64,000 nucleotides of DNA from contig NZ_JAFKCS010000002.1 of assembly GCF_017255015.1 (NCBI RefSeq), positions 1-64,000 on the forward strand, written 5' to 3'. Origin of the DNA: Bowmanella yangjiangensis. Its GTDB lineage: Bacteria; Pseudomonadota; Gammaproteobacteria; Enterobacterales; Alteromonadaceae. Positions 58,401-64,000 of the stretch are shown here, one piece after another; positions within the stretch are counted from its first letter, which is position 1; the number at the start of each line of letters is the position of its first letter. The position numbers and the translations under genes were made by a program. The notes below the pieces were generated by a model that was given only the letters and a program-made list of their open reading frames with translations, was not told the origin of the DNA and did no database searches.

Positions 58401-60892
58401 GGCACCATACCATCTACCACCAGGGCTTTGTTCGCCCCAAGGGAATTGGCTGCACCAGGTGAAGCTAAGGTCAAAGTAGCGTTGTTACCCGCTGCATCCT
58501 GAATAGTGCCGCCATTCAGCGCGAGTGAGTTGGTAGCGACGTAATCCAGATCGGCTGTTGTATCACCCGCTTGTATGGTATAGCCAAATGTCAGGGTGCT
58601 TGTACCTGTGCCGCCGGTGTAATTGATTGTACGATCAGTCGTTCCTGTCTCCAGCGTCAACTGCGGTATGCCACCGCCGGTGTTAACCGTCACAACGTCA
58701 CTAAAGTTAACCTGAATACTGATGGCATCGCCGATTTTGTAGCTGCCATTGGCTGTGCTGGAATTAACCGAGGTTACAGTGGGTACAACACCATCAATGA
58801 CTAACGCTTGATTCGCCCCCAGCGAGTTGGCCGCGCCGGGCGAAGCCAGCGTTAAGATTGCATTATTACTTGCCGCATCTCTAATAGTGCCACCATTAAG
58901 CGCAAGTGAGTTGGTAGCCACGTAGTCCAGATCAGCACTTGTATCGCCCGCCTGCACCGTATAGGTACAGGTCATGCTAGTGCCGGTACCACTCGCGCAA
59001 TTAGCGACCCGGTCAATAGCACCGGTTTCTAGTGTCAATTGGGGCGTGCCAGTCACTGTCACAGTTTCATCAAAGTTGACCTGAATACTAATGACATCTC
59101 CTACTTTGTAAGTACCATTGGCAGTGCTGGCATTAACAAACGTAACAGTGGGGGCAATGGCATCCGGCGGGGCAACATTGGTGTCAACAGTGCCGCCATT
59201 GTTATACAAACTATCATCGCTACCGCCCGCAGAGCCGTTGGTGCTTCCGGCTACAGGTGTAATGCCGCCGCTGCCGCCGGCACCCTTATTATTGCTAACG
59301 TTAGCATAGCTGGTGGCATCAAAGTTTAAGGTACCGGTATTCCAAAAACCGCCCACGCCGCGACCGCCATTGCCGCCGTTTCCCGGACTGCCAACGGTAA
59401 TCGAGCCACTGCCGCCACCGCCGCCGGCGGCCACATTATTGCTAACTGTTGAACTAAAAAGCGTTAAGGTACCGCTGTTAAAGACGGCGCCGGCGGCATT
59501 GCCCCCCATAGCTCCGTCGCCCTTATAACCAGCGCCGCCGCCGCCGCCGCCGATAGACAGGGTGCCATTATTTGCTGTGCCTCCATTCCCACCGGTGCGG
59601 CCGGATGTACTACCACCGAGGCCGCCAGCTGTGGTGCCGCCGAAGCCGCCCATTTGGTTAAAGAAGCTAGAGGCGCCGCCACGCCCGCCGTTGCCATTGC
59701 TGCCTGGTGAGCCGGTTTCTGGGCTGCCGTAGCTGCTGCCGTTACCGCCATTGCCACCGCCAATGCCATTTAAGCCAGCACCACCGCCACCGCCACCGCT
59801 GTAGTCTTGGTTACCAGCACCGCCACCACCGCCCGCTGCGCCATTGGCGGTTATGCTGGAGCCGGTTAAGGTTAGCGTACCGGCATTGCGGATACCTGCA
59901 CCCATTGCGCTAGCCCCGCTACTGCCTGAATTGCCGCCATTGCCAGACACTACACCCTCGCGAATGGTCAGGTTGCTGATATTAAGTGTACCGGCCTGTA
60001 CTTCTAATACCCGGCCATAGTAGTTAGCATCCAAACTAAAGTTGCCACCACTAATTGCAACGGGCTGTCCATCAGTGATATTGGCGACGATTAAAGTACG
60101 CATGCTATCTGAAGGGCTTGCGGTGAAATCCCCGCTGCCACTGGCTGCAATGTTTCCGGTGATGGTTATAGTGTCAGCTTCATTGTTAGACGACGCTGTT
60201 GTTAAGGCGGTTTTTAGTTGCGCTACGGTATTTACTGAAAACGTAGCTAAATCATAGGGGTAATTTTGCATCGCCTGGGGTGACAGTGCGGCTGTGGTTT
60301 GGCGGCTACTGCTGCTGATTTCCAGCTCCCAATCGCCACTGCTACCGGTAATATCATCCGATGCAGCAACTGTGCGGCCGGTTAAACCTGCCAGCGTATC
60401 AACAAACTGGCGGCCGGCCTGGCCCTGGCCGGTATTACAGGCCAGTAACTGAATATCGGCATCAGCGGTAAGATAGGTGCTTAAACCTTGTAGCAGTGCG
60501 TGTTGTTGCTCCAGCTCATTGGCCGTCAGCCAGCTGTTACCCAGCAGTAATTTACCGGCTTCACCGTGGGCGACAATTTGCACTGATGCCACCTGTGCGT
60601 GCTGCGCCAAAATAAATGCCAGCTGCTCTAAACCATGCCGTGACGGGGTAAGGTGATACACCAAAGTGCCAGCTGCCAAATTGCTTAACAGCGATTGCGC
60701 AGCAGGCACCCGGCTATCGACAATCAGCAGTTTAACTGTAGTTGATTGCGGCGCACTAATCACCGGCAGTTCGGCCTGAATAGATGGCTGTGCCGGTAAG
60801 GCCAGTGCCAGTTGGATAGAATTGGCTAACAAAGTAGTGACAAACAGTGTTTTACCGGCTGTGGTGAGATGGCGCGATTGCGTTGAAGGCAT
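52451..60892 (-). CDS. giant repeat-rich surface protein with DUF4347 head and GlyGly-CTERM
   Basis: About 2,813 residues. The ATG at 60892 has AGGAAAG in front; one 15 bases upstream is less likely. Order: signal peptide; DUF4347 domain (about 50-200, VAHGEAGKLLLGNSWL, LLACNTGQGQAGR); glycine-rich beta-helix region (about 320-570); three 127-residue repeats (YKIGDAISIQVNFSD...LVVDG); Ig-like domains; autotransporter-associated strand repeats (LTKTGTGRLTLTNTN); a fibronectin III domain; two 92-residue putative Ig domains (SISNKPVWASFNSTTGALTG); cadherin/VCBS-like tandem domains (DADGDSLTI); a choice-of-anchor U domain; and the end SSGGSVGHWLLAMLALVYLRRR, a GlyGly-CTERM signal. It is probably an adhesin or biofilm protein anchored or released by rhombosortase. 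Confidence 0.88.
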   Translation of the reverse strand: MPSTQSRHLTTAGKTLFVTTLLANSIQLALALPAQPSIQAELPVISAPQSTTVKLLIVDSRVPAAQSLLSNLAAGTLVYHLTPSRHGLEQLAFILAQHAQVASVQIVAHGEAGKLLLGNSWLTANELEQQHALLQGLSTYLTADADIQLLACNTGQGQAGRQFVDTLAGLTGRTVAASDDITGSSGDWELEISSSSRQTTAALSPQAMQNYPYDLATFSVNTVAQLKTALTTASSNNEADTITITGNIAASGSGDFTASPSDSMRTLIVANITDGQPVAISGGNFSLDANYYGRVLEVQAGTLNISNLTIREGVVSGNGGNSGSSGASAMGAGIRNAGTLTLTGSSITANGAAGGGGGAGNQDYSGGGGGGAGLNGIGGGNGGNGSSYGSPETGSPGSNGNGGRGGASSFFNQMGGFGGTTAGGLGGSTSGRTGGNGGTANNGTLSIGGGGGGAGYKGDGAMGGNAAGAVFNSGTLTLFSSTVSNNVAAGGGGGSGSITVGSPGNGGNGGRGVGGFWNTGTLNFDATSYANVSNNKGAGGSGGITPVAGSTNGSAGGSDDSLYNNGGTVDTNVAPPDAIAPTVTFVNASTANGTYKVGDVISIQVNFDETVTVTGTPQLTLETGAIDRVANCASGTGTSMTCTYTVQAGDTSADLDYVATNSLALNGGTIRDAASNNAILTLASPGAANSLGANQALVIDGVVPTVTSVNSSTANGSYKIGDAISIQVNFSDVVTVNTGGGIPQLTLETGTTDRTINYTGGTGTSTLTFGYTIQAGDTTADLDYVATNSLALNGGTIQDAAGNNATLTLASPGAANSLGANKALVVDGMVPTVTSVNSSTADGVYKAGDVISIQVNFSESVMVNTGGGIPQLTLETGATDRIAGYASGTGSNQLTFSYTVQAGDNSADLDYVTTNSLALNGGTIQDTVGNNATLTLATPGAANSLGANKALVVDSVAPSVTSIAPTGSPAANAASMDFAVAFDESVSNISTDDFTLVTTGTASGSVASVSAASGSTVNVTVNTITGTGSLRLDLNGGSNIVDAAGNGVAAYSSGTTHSVDRDTPAAPSTPDLDAASDTGASNTDNITSDNTPTFTGTAEANATVAVISSISGTLGTTAADGSGNWSYTTGAMANGIHNITATATDAAGNVSSASAALAVSIDGPVTVTTNADSGADATIDGSLATDLADGAGLSLREALAYVTANGTVDFAVGLSGTTITLGTPLTVPANITLNADALGTATITGSSFTLAGSLNISNGSGDQLTLAAELTGANDLTKTGTGRLTLTNTNNSTTYSGDVIVSAGELWIGSDSTFSSGTLTLNGGTLSNNMASFNLDNAIVLGASGGTVQVLNAAQTLTLSGTISGSGALNKTSGGNLTLSGTNSFSGGLTISGTNGVTVSDSSNLGSGGVTINASSLLTLTGTAQTVTNAIALAGDAIISNANAMTISGVVSGANALTKAGTGTLTLSATNTATGAVTVSAGGLALANGNALTDSTAVSISAGASLILPSGSETIGSVAGAGNLVLTGGTLTTGANNTSTTLSGVISGAGSLAKAGSGTFTLSGSSSFSGATQVAAGTLLITGDLSSSSGVNVSSGATLAGTGTVPAVNVANGGNLSPGNAGPGLLTVAGNLLLNSGANLLLDITGTTAVTQYDQLDIAGVVSLSGANISAAHSYVAANGDRYDIISNDGADAITGTFSGIAEGGSFVAGGNSSNLIVSYAGGDGNDLSLTNTLLPGAPTAVSAVAGNGSAQVSFTAPASNGGSAITGYTVTANPGAATATGASSPITIAGLTNGTAYTFTVTATNATGKGTASAASNSVTPQAPNSAPTISGSPATSVAQGIAYSFTPTASDADGNTLTFSISNKPVWASFNSTTGALTGTPSAEHVGTTNGIVISVSDGNLTAALPAFSITVTATNTAPTISGAPATSIKQGEAYNFTPTASDPDGDTLTFSISNKPIWASFNSTTGALTGTPLKEDVGSSNGIVISVSDGELSAALPAFNLEVVDGNHAPTAIDDNFSLPFNLDGFYPLGVLANDIDPDGDTLTITFATTSIGTVMIVDNQLRFSAPDNFNGLVSLHYSITDGEFDASANVTLQIDGVNPDAPVITVPDDLTVNATGLFTKVDVGVATARDRNGNRIAVHLDKNTLLFSPGEHLLYWSATDADGLSSTTTQLLRVLPRVSLSKAQTVANHSAVSVDVILNGESPIYPVDVGYSVGGSAGEGEHDLIAGTVRISSGTRASISFNVFADLIGDATKDLLITLVSGPNLAADARTSVTITDTNLPPQVNLAVMQQGISTSLVTPTAGPVTVMATITDANISDTHSLTWQLPDNIAFSEDAASISFDPADLVGAHQVQVSVTDSAGAAVQASAYFRVVTALPVLDANSDADRDGINDALEGSDDSDDNGIPNYLDNMPSPNILPQQINSTSSFLVECDPGVRCSLGLFARSGNSGGVQILDEELGTLDNLNTDPVFEPVGGIFDFTIRSLPTAGQSVRIVLPQREAIPTNAVYRKFQQGSWVNFVTDANNSIHSAAGNPGYCPPPGAADWTPGLVEGHLCVQLTIEDGGPNDDDGLVNAAVVDPGAVSMQRSDNSKPVANADSYNQKWNQTHQLMVLDNDTDADGDSLTISQASVAFGVVTISEDGLSLWYTAPQDFIGNDTLSYTINDGNNGSASATVTIALYYNMAPVITDSSASTDDQTPIDINVLQHASDADGDTLSISSATAQTGSVSISASQQLRYTPKAGFSGMDTIHVQISDGRGGVASATVSVTVQAVPVVVPPSEGRSSGGSVGHWLLAMLALVYLRRRSALNQ
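58012..59154 (-). repeat. three tandem 381-bp coding repeats
   Basis: Within the giant gene, a shared marker (CCATTCAGCG or CCATTAAGCG) occurs at 58131, 58512 and 58893, a period of exactly 381 bases or 127 codons. The copies are highly alike in DNA, so they arose or were homogenised recently. Copy number could change by recombination without breaking frame. Confidence 0.85.
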
Positions 60893-60910
60893 AGTGCTTT
60901 CCTGCATAAT

Positions 60911-61738
60911 TTAAGGCTGTTTAATTCTGATCACGTTGGCAGCACTGCTGGTATCGGTATCCCAGAAATTCATCGTGTTAAAGCGTTCAAATACATCGGG
61001 TGGTAAGACGGTTTGCCGAGCTGTTACCGCTAGTTTCGGGCGAATACTGTGCAAACCGCTTAAGCCAAGGTTCTGGTCGAATTGCGGTGTATCAAATGAC
61101 AGATTATTAAAGTCATGCTCAAACCAGGGCTCATCAATAAATTGGTAAATAAGCCGCATTACTTTATCCGGCGCTTCGGTTAGTAGCTGGTAATCAACCA
61201 GTAATACCGATTTAGCGTGAGGGCTGTAATAGGCTTCTTTTAACGCTGTCCAGGCAAACCCCACCATGCGGTTAGTGTTGGCGAGCGCCTCAGTGCGGCT
61301 GTATACGGTGTTGCGCTCAGCGTCGTCATTAAACAGCCGACTGTTTTCCAGTGGGTCCTTATTATAAAGGCGCTCAATACTGTCCATGATCCAGGCCACG
61401 TTGCGCACGCAGGCAATCACTTTGCTTTGTGGAAACAGTTGTTGTAACAATGGCAAGCGCGCGCACCACAAACGGTTGGTATCAAAAATGACCTGTTTAT
61501 CTTGTTGCTCAGTGTAGTAGTTCTCAAATAATCCTTTGCATAGGGCCTGGCGCTGCATAGTGGATACTTGTGACGCATGCTCGCTGCCAGCGCTGAATTG
61601 TTGCAATATGCTGGTTAACATCGGCGCGACAGGGCTGGAAATGTTGGCAGTAAAAGCCGGGTTTTGTCGCAAAATTGATGACAATAATGTGGAGCCGGAA
61701 CGGGGGAGCCCGGAAATAAAATGAAATTTAGCTGACAT
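60911..61738 (-). CDS. sulfotransferase family protein
   Basis: A 275-residue PAPS-dependent sulfotransferase of the Sulfotransfer_3 type. The 5'-phosphosulfate loop FISGLPRSGSTLLSSIL is at residues 7-23; a 3'-phosphate-binding-type segment lies around VIACVRNVAWIMDSIERLY. There is no signal peptide, so it should act in the cytoplasm. It transfers sulfate to an unknown hydroxyl or tyrosine acceptor. The gene sits directly upstream of the giant surface-protein gene (18 bases to its chosen start), so both are probably on one mRNA. That makes the surface protein, or a glycan on it, a candidate substrate. Confidence 0.88.
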   Translation of the reverse strand: MSAKFHFISGLPRSGSTLLSSILRQNPAFTANISSPVAPMLTSILQQFSAGSEHASQVSTMQRQALCKGLFENYYTEQQDKQVIFDTNRLWCARLPLLQQLFPQSKVIACVRNVAWIMDSIERLYNKDPLENSRLFNDDAERNTVYSRTEALANTNRMVGFAWTALKEAYYSPHAKSVLLVDYQLLTEAPDKVMRLIYQFIDEPWFEHDFNNLSFDTPQFDQNLGLSGLHSIRPKLAVTARQTVLPPDVFERFNTMNFWDTDTSSAANVIRIKQP

Positions 61739-62268
61739 TAAGTGGCTCTTTTTCCAACCGAGTAACTATTTGAGTTGAACCTAGTTTTTTATATTGGTCA
61801 ATATATATCCAGGGCCTTTTGAGCAGATCATCGTCAAGGCCCGACTTCCCTTTATCCCATTTGGCTTAGCGGATCATTTTGCATACGGGCATCTCTACAG
61901 AAGCCATTTTATTCAGCACTGCGACCGAGCCTTGACGTTACCCAAACAATCAACTGGGAACCAACTGCGAGATAATTTAACCAATGTCACAGTCTCACTG
62001 TTATATATCAGCGAGCCTGCGAGCGAGTTAATGCGTTTGTTCAGGGCTGCCAACACTTAGCCACCTTTTTTTGATGCTGGTAAATATTGCTACAACGAAC
62101 GTAACAACTAAAAACTGACCTAGCATAAGCAGCAACAACTTTGGCCCAAAAGCTACTTCCTCGGCTCTGGTTTCTGCGTCGCCCTGCCTTTTACATCCCA
62201 GCAGACTTGTGCACAGCCGCATGCAGGGTGTTGTGGAGACTGGGGACTAGAGACCCCCGGTTACCCGA
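61739..62268. other. 530-bp stretch without a convincing gene
   Basis: Short open frames occur on both strands, including a minus-strand 64-codon frame with one hydrophobic segment (KLLLLMLGQFLVVTFVVAIF), but none has a ribosome site or recognisable product. The right part should end the acetyltransferase transcript and the left part should carry the sulfotransferase promoter. It may be decayed coding DNA. Confidence 0.4.
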
Positions 62269-62805
62269 TTATGCCTTGCCCCATTCGGTTCGAAGCATTG
62301 CCATAACCACGGTATCCCACCACTGTTGTTTGAAAAATCGATGCTCTCTGAAATGAGCTTCCTGTCGCATACCTAAAGACTTACAGAGCTTAATGGCAGG
62401 TAAGTTTTTGCTAATAGTCTCCGCATAGATGCGATGAACACCCAACTCCGCAAAACCAAAATCTGCCAGCGCTAAAGCCGCTTCCTGGCTTAACTTACGG
62501 CCTTGCGCTGCTCTTGCAAACGCACAGCCCATTGAAGCTTGATGATTGTCTTCTAAGCGCAAACAAACAGTCCCAATAAACTGTCCTGAGTCCTTAGATT
62601 CAACAGCGAGTTGATATGACGTTCTTGGTTGTTCAGCAGCCTGAGCTATAAATAAGCCTGTTAACGCTTTGTATTTATTAGGGTCACAATCACTTTCGTC
62701 GTAGAAACGCTGATATTTAGTATCCTGAGACATAGCAACAAAGGCACTTTCATCGCTCGGCGTCATATCCCTGATAATCAAACGCTTAGTCTCGATTTTA
62801 AACAT
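62269..62805 (-). CDS. GNAT acetyltransferase, RimJ/RimL-like
   Basis: A 178-residue N-acetyltransferase. I start at the ATG at 62805 behind AAGGAAC; a longer frame adds 29 residues. The opening IETKRLIIRDMTPSDESAFVAM, middle GQFIGTVCLRLED and acetyl-CoA-binding region GRKLSQEAALALADFGFAELGVHRIYAET, then LPAIKLCKSLGMRQEAHFREH, are typical of RimJ/RimL relatives. These acetylate protein N termini or small amines. The substrate is not evident. It stands with the small gene at 62852 on the same strand. Confidence 0.9.
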   Translation of the reverse strand: MFKIETKRLIIRDMTPSDESAFVAMSQDTKYQRFYDESDCDPNKYKALTGLFIAQAAEQPRTSYQLAVESKDSGQFIGTVCLRLEDNHQASMGCAFARAAQGRKLSQEAALALADFGFAELGVHRIYAETISKNLPAIKLCKSLGMRQEAHFREHRFFKQQWWDTVVMAMLRTEWGKA

Positions 62806-62851
62806 CGAAAGTTCCTTTTTTATCCTGGGGCATTGCTGGTGATTGTTAGGG

Positions 62852-63115
62852 CTAGAACCGCAAATCATAAACTGACTGCCCCAATTTGCCACGACCTAAA
62901 TCTTTACGCATTGATAATGCTGCATTTTTTAGGTTAGTCACATCTGGATTATGAACAAATGCATGCAACGAATTTTGTGTATTTTCTGATGCGAATAAAA
63001 GCATGTTGAACCATTCAGTCTTCAATTCTTCGAGAACGTCTTCCTTGGTAGATAGATCAGGCCGATTAATACGCAAGGACGACTTGTTAGTCTCAAAATC
63101 ATGAGCCGCATACAT
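62852..63115 (-). CDS. small protein of unknown function, possibly 5'-truncated
   Basis: An 87-residue frame starting at an ATG without a ribosome site. The open frame continues upstream, without stop and with protein-like composition (RQDLEKRCRVIILLMYAAHDF), to about 63220, but has no good start there. A separate frame at 63165-63362 overlaps that upstream part. The two may be halves of one gene split by a frameshift, or this gene may use a rare start. The internal region EELKTEWFNMLLFASENTQN suggests a helical soluble protein. The family is unknown. Confidence 0.4.
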   Translation of the reverse strand: MYAAHDFETNKSSLRINRPDLSTKEDVLEELKTEWFNMLLFASENTQNSLHAFVHNPDVTNLKNAALSMRKDLGRGKLGQSVYDLRF

Positions 63116-63571
63116 CAGCAGAATAATAACGCGACATCTTTTTTCTAGATCTTGTCTTTGGCTATTAAAAGAGGCCTCTTGTCTCTTCAGAAAGTGTTGA
63201 ATTAACGCCGTACTTTTCTTTTACCTGGTCATTTTTTAGCATGCTTATAACCCACTGCCTAGCAAGAGTTTGGAAGCCGCACCAATTTGGTGCCGGGGAA
63301 AGGCGGATGTGTTCCGTACTATTGCTGTTATACGGATTGTTACTACTTTTTATGTGATTCACCGCTTTCTTATGGCGCTAATTGATCGCCGTTCTTACAG
63401 CTTAATGCCTACGGATAAGGCTAACTAATTGATTCACAGCGTGTCTTTATCTACCTGTTTTACTGGGCCTGTGCGTGTTTAGTGTCACTAACAGGTCACA
63501 GGTCTGGCCATTGCATGACAAGATGGCGGCTTTTCAGTATTCTATGGGCTGAATTACAGCGGGAATTTTCC
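63116..63571. other. 456-bp region before the FabH-like gene
   Basis: It holds the possible upstream part of the small minus-strand gene, a perfect palindrome GCACCAATTTGGTGC (63279-63293), and the promoter of the FabH-like gene. A 65-codon minus-strand frame (63165-63362) has no recognisable domain and is not called. Confidence 0.4.
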
Positions 63572-64000
63572 ATGTCGCAAGCAGCCTCTCAAGCCGTCGT
63601 TATCAGCGGTAGCGGTCTTTGGACCCCCTCTCACAGCATTAGCAATGAAGAATTGGTCAGCGCTTACAATGCCTGGGCCGATAAATATAACCAAACCAAC
63701 CAGGCCGCCATTGAGGCCGGGACACTGGAAGCCAAGCCGCATTCCAGTGCGGAGTTTATTGAAAAAGCCTCTGGCATAAAGAGCCGGTTTATCTACTGTA
63801 AAGACGGCGTGCTGGATATTGATCGTATGTATCCGCACTTTGCCGAGCGCAGTGATGAACAGGTTTCACAGCAGGCTGAAATTGCCATAGAAGCGGCCAA
63901 GGCCGCATTAAAAGCGGCCAATAAGCAGCCGCAGGATATCGATGCGGTGATTGTGTCATGCGCTTATACCCAGCGCGCCTATCCGGCCATTGCCATTGAA
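63572..64000 (+). CDS. 3-oxoacyl-ACP synthase III (FabH-like), cut by the window end
   Basis: The first 143 codons of a ketoacyl synthase III relative. The opening AVVISGSGLWTPSHSISNEELV, then EFIEKASGIKSRF and later DAVIVSCAYTQRAYPAIAIE, match the FabH-like proteins found in pseudomonads and Alteromonadales. The frame is open to the last base. The last residues approach the position before the catalytic Cys, which is not yet reached. These enzymes condense acyl-CoA with malonyl-ACP, starting fatty-acid or related chains. No ribosome site better than GCGGGAA was seen before the ATG. Confidence 0.9.
   Translation, partial: MSQAASQAVVISGSGLWTPSHSISNEELVSAYNAWADKYNQTNQAAIEAGTLEAKPHSSAEFIEKASGIKSRFIYCKDGVLDIDRMYPHFAERSDEQVSQQAEIAIEAAKAALKAANKQPQDIDAVIVSCAYTQRAYPAIAIE

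Noticed and set aside
59300-60000. Dense GCC/GGC repeats that could suggest a CRISPR or satellite array
   Set aside because: They are codons for a glycine-rich stretch of the giant surface protein and lack equal spacers.
61794-62060. 88-codon plus-strand open frame
   Set aside because: TTG start, no ribosome site, composition unlike the neighbouring genes and no recognisable motif.
62028-62222. 64-codon minus-strand frame with one hydrophobic segment
   Set aside because: The hydrophobic stretch is suggestive, but there is no ribosome site or domain and the N-terminal part is not protein-like.
63165-63362. 65-codon minus-strand frame
   Set aside because: Overlaps the open extension of the neighbouring gene and shows no domain; kept only as part of a frameshift possibility.

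Overview
The window reads as chromosomal DNA of a marine or saline gammaproteobacterium of the Alteromonadales type. This rests on gene content, not on any database match: two GlyGly-CTERM surface proteins, oversized PstC and PstA, a DUF2884 (YggN-like) protein, a DUF945 (YdgA-like) protein, HBM-type chemoreceptors and a TonB-dependent receptor operon. No rRNA, CRISPR array or insertion sequence was seen. One tRNA is present, a CAT-anticodon tRNA closest to tRNA-Ile2.

Positions 1-12,086 are accessory DNA. A 10.6-kb integrative element lies between two identical 67-bp repeats (1408-1474 and 11989-12055). The right copy contains the 3' part of the tRNA gene. The element carries a tyrosine integrase, a three-gene envelope cassette of unknown function (2979-4740), a long regulatory gap, a MerR-like protein followed by an HExxH protein, an AlpA-like regulator, a gpA-type HUH replication endonuclease, and a type II restriction-modification unit (HNH nuclease and cytosine-5 methyltransferase) with a broken vsr gene. 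A strong LexA-type operator lies in front of the methyltransferase. Left of attL is the tail of a second, related replication gene, whose stop codon falls inside the att repeat. This points to an older sibling element in tandem; a parDE toxin-antitoxin pair and a small membrane protein lie beside it.

Positions 12,303-29,808 are mostly core genes. They include a DUF945 protein; a divergent copper-linked set (LVIVD-repeat choice-of-anchor B surface protein facing an MbnP/MbnH pair); a signalling cluster without a histidine kinase (response regulator, Hpt, REC-CheC, PAS); two chemoreceptors; a PQQ-type sugar dehydrogenase; a porin behind a clear Pho box; and HU.

Positions 29,536-41,813 are a phosphate block: ppx and ppk in one orientation, then pstC-pstA-pstB-phoU, a DUF47 protein and a PiT transporter in the other. 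No pstS is present. Candidate Pho boxes lie before the porin, ppk and the DUF47-pit pair, so the block probably responds to phosphate starvation through PhoB.

Positions 41,997-52,344 hold a four-gene operon (TonB-dependent receptor, HSL-type hydrolase, secreted hydrolase, AraC regulator) opposite an OxyR-like LysR regulator, then an ECF sigma/anti-sigma/coiled-coil operon and three small membrane proteins.

Positions 52,451-61,738 hold a roughly 2,813-residue repeat-rich surface protein immediately downstream of a sulfotransferase gene. The right end has an acetyltransferase, a small unknown gene and the start of a FabH-like ketoacyl synthase cut by the window edge.
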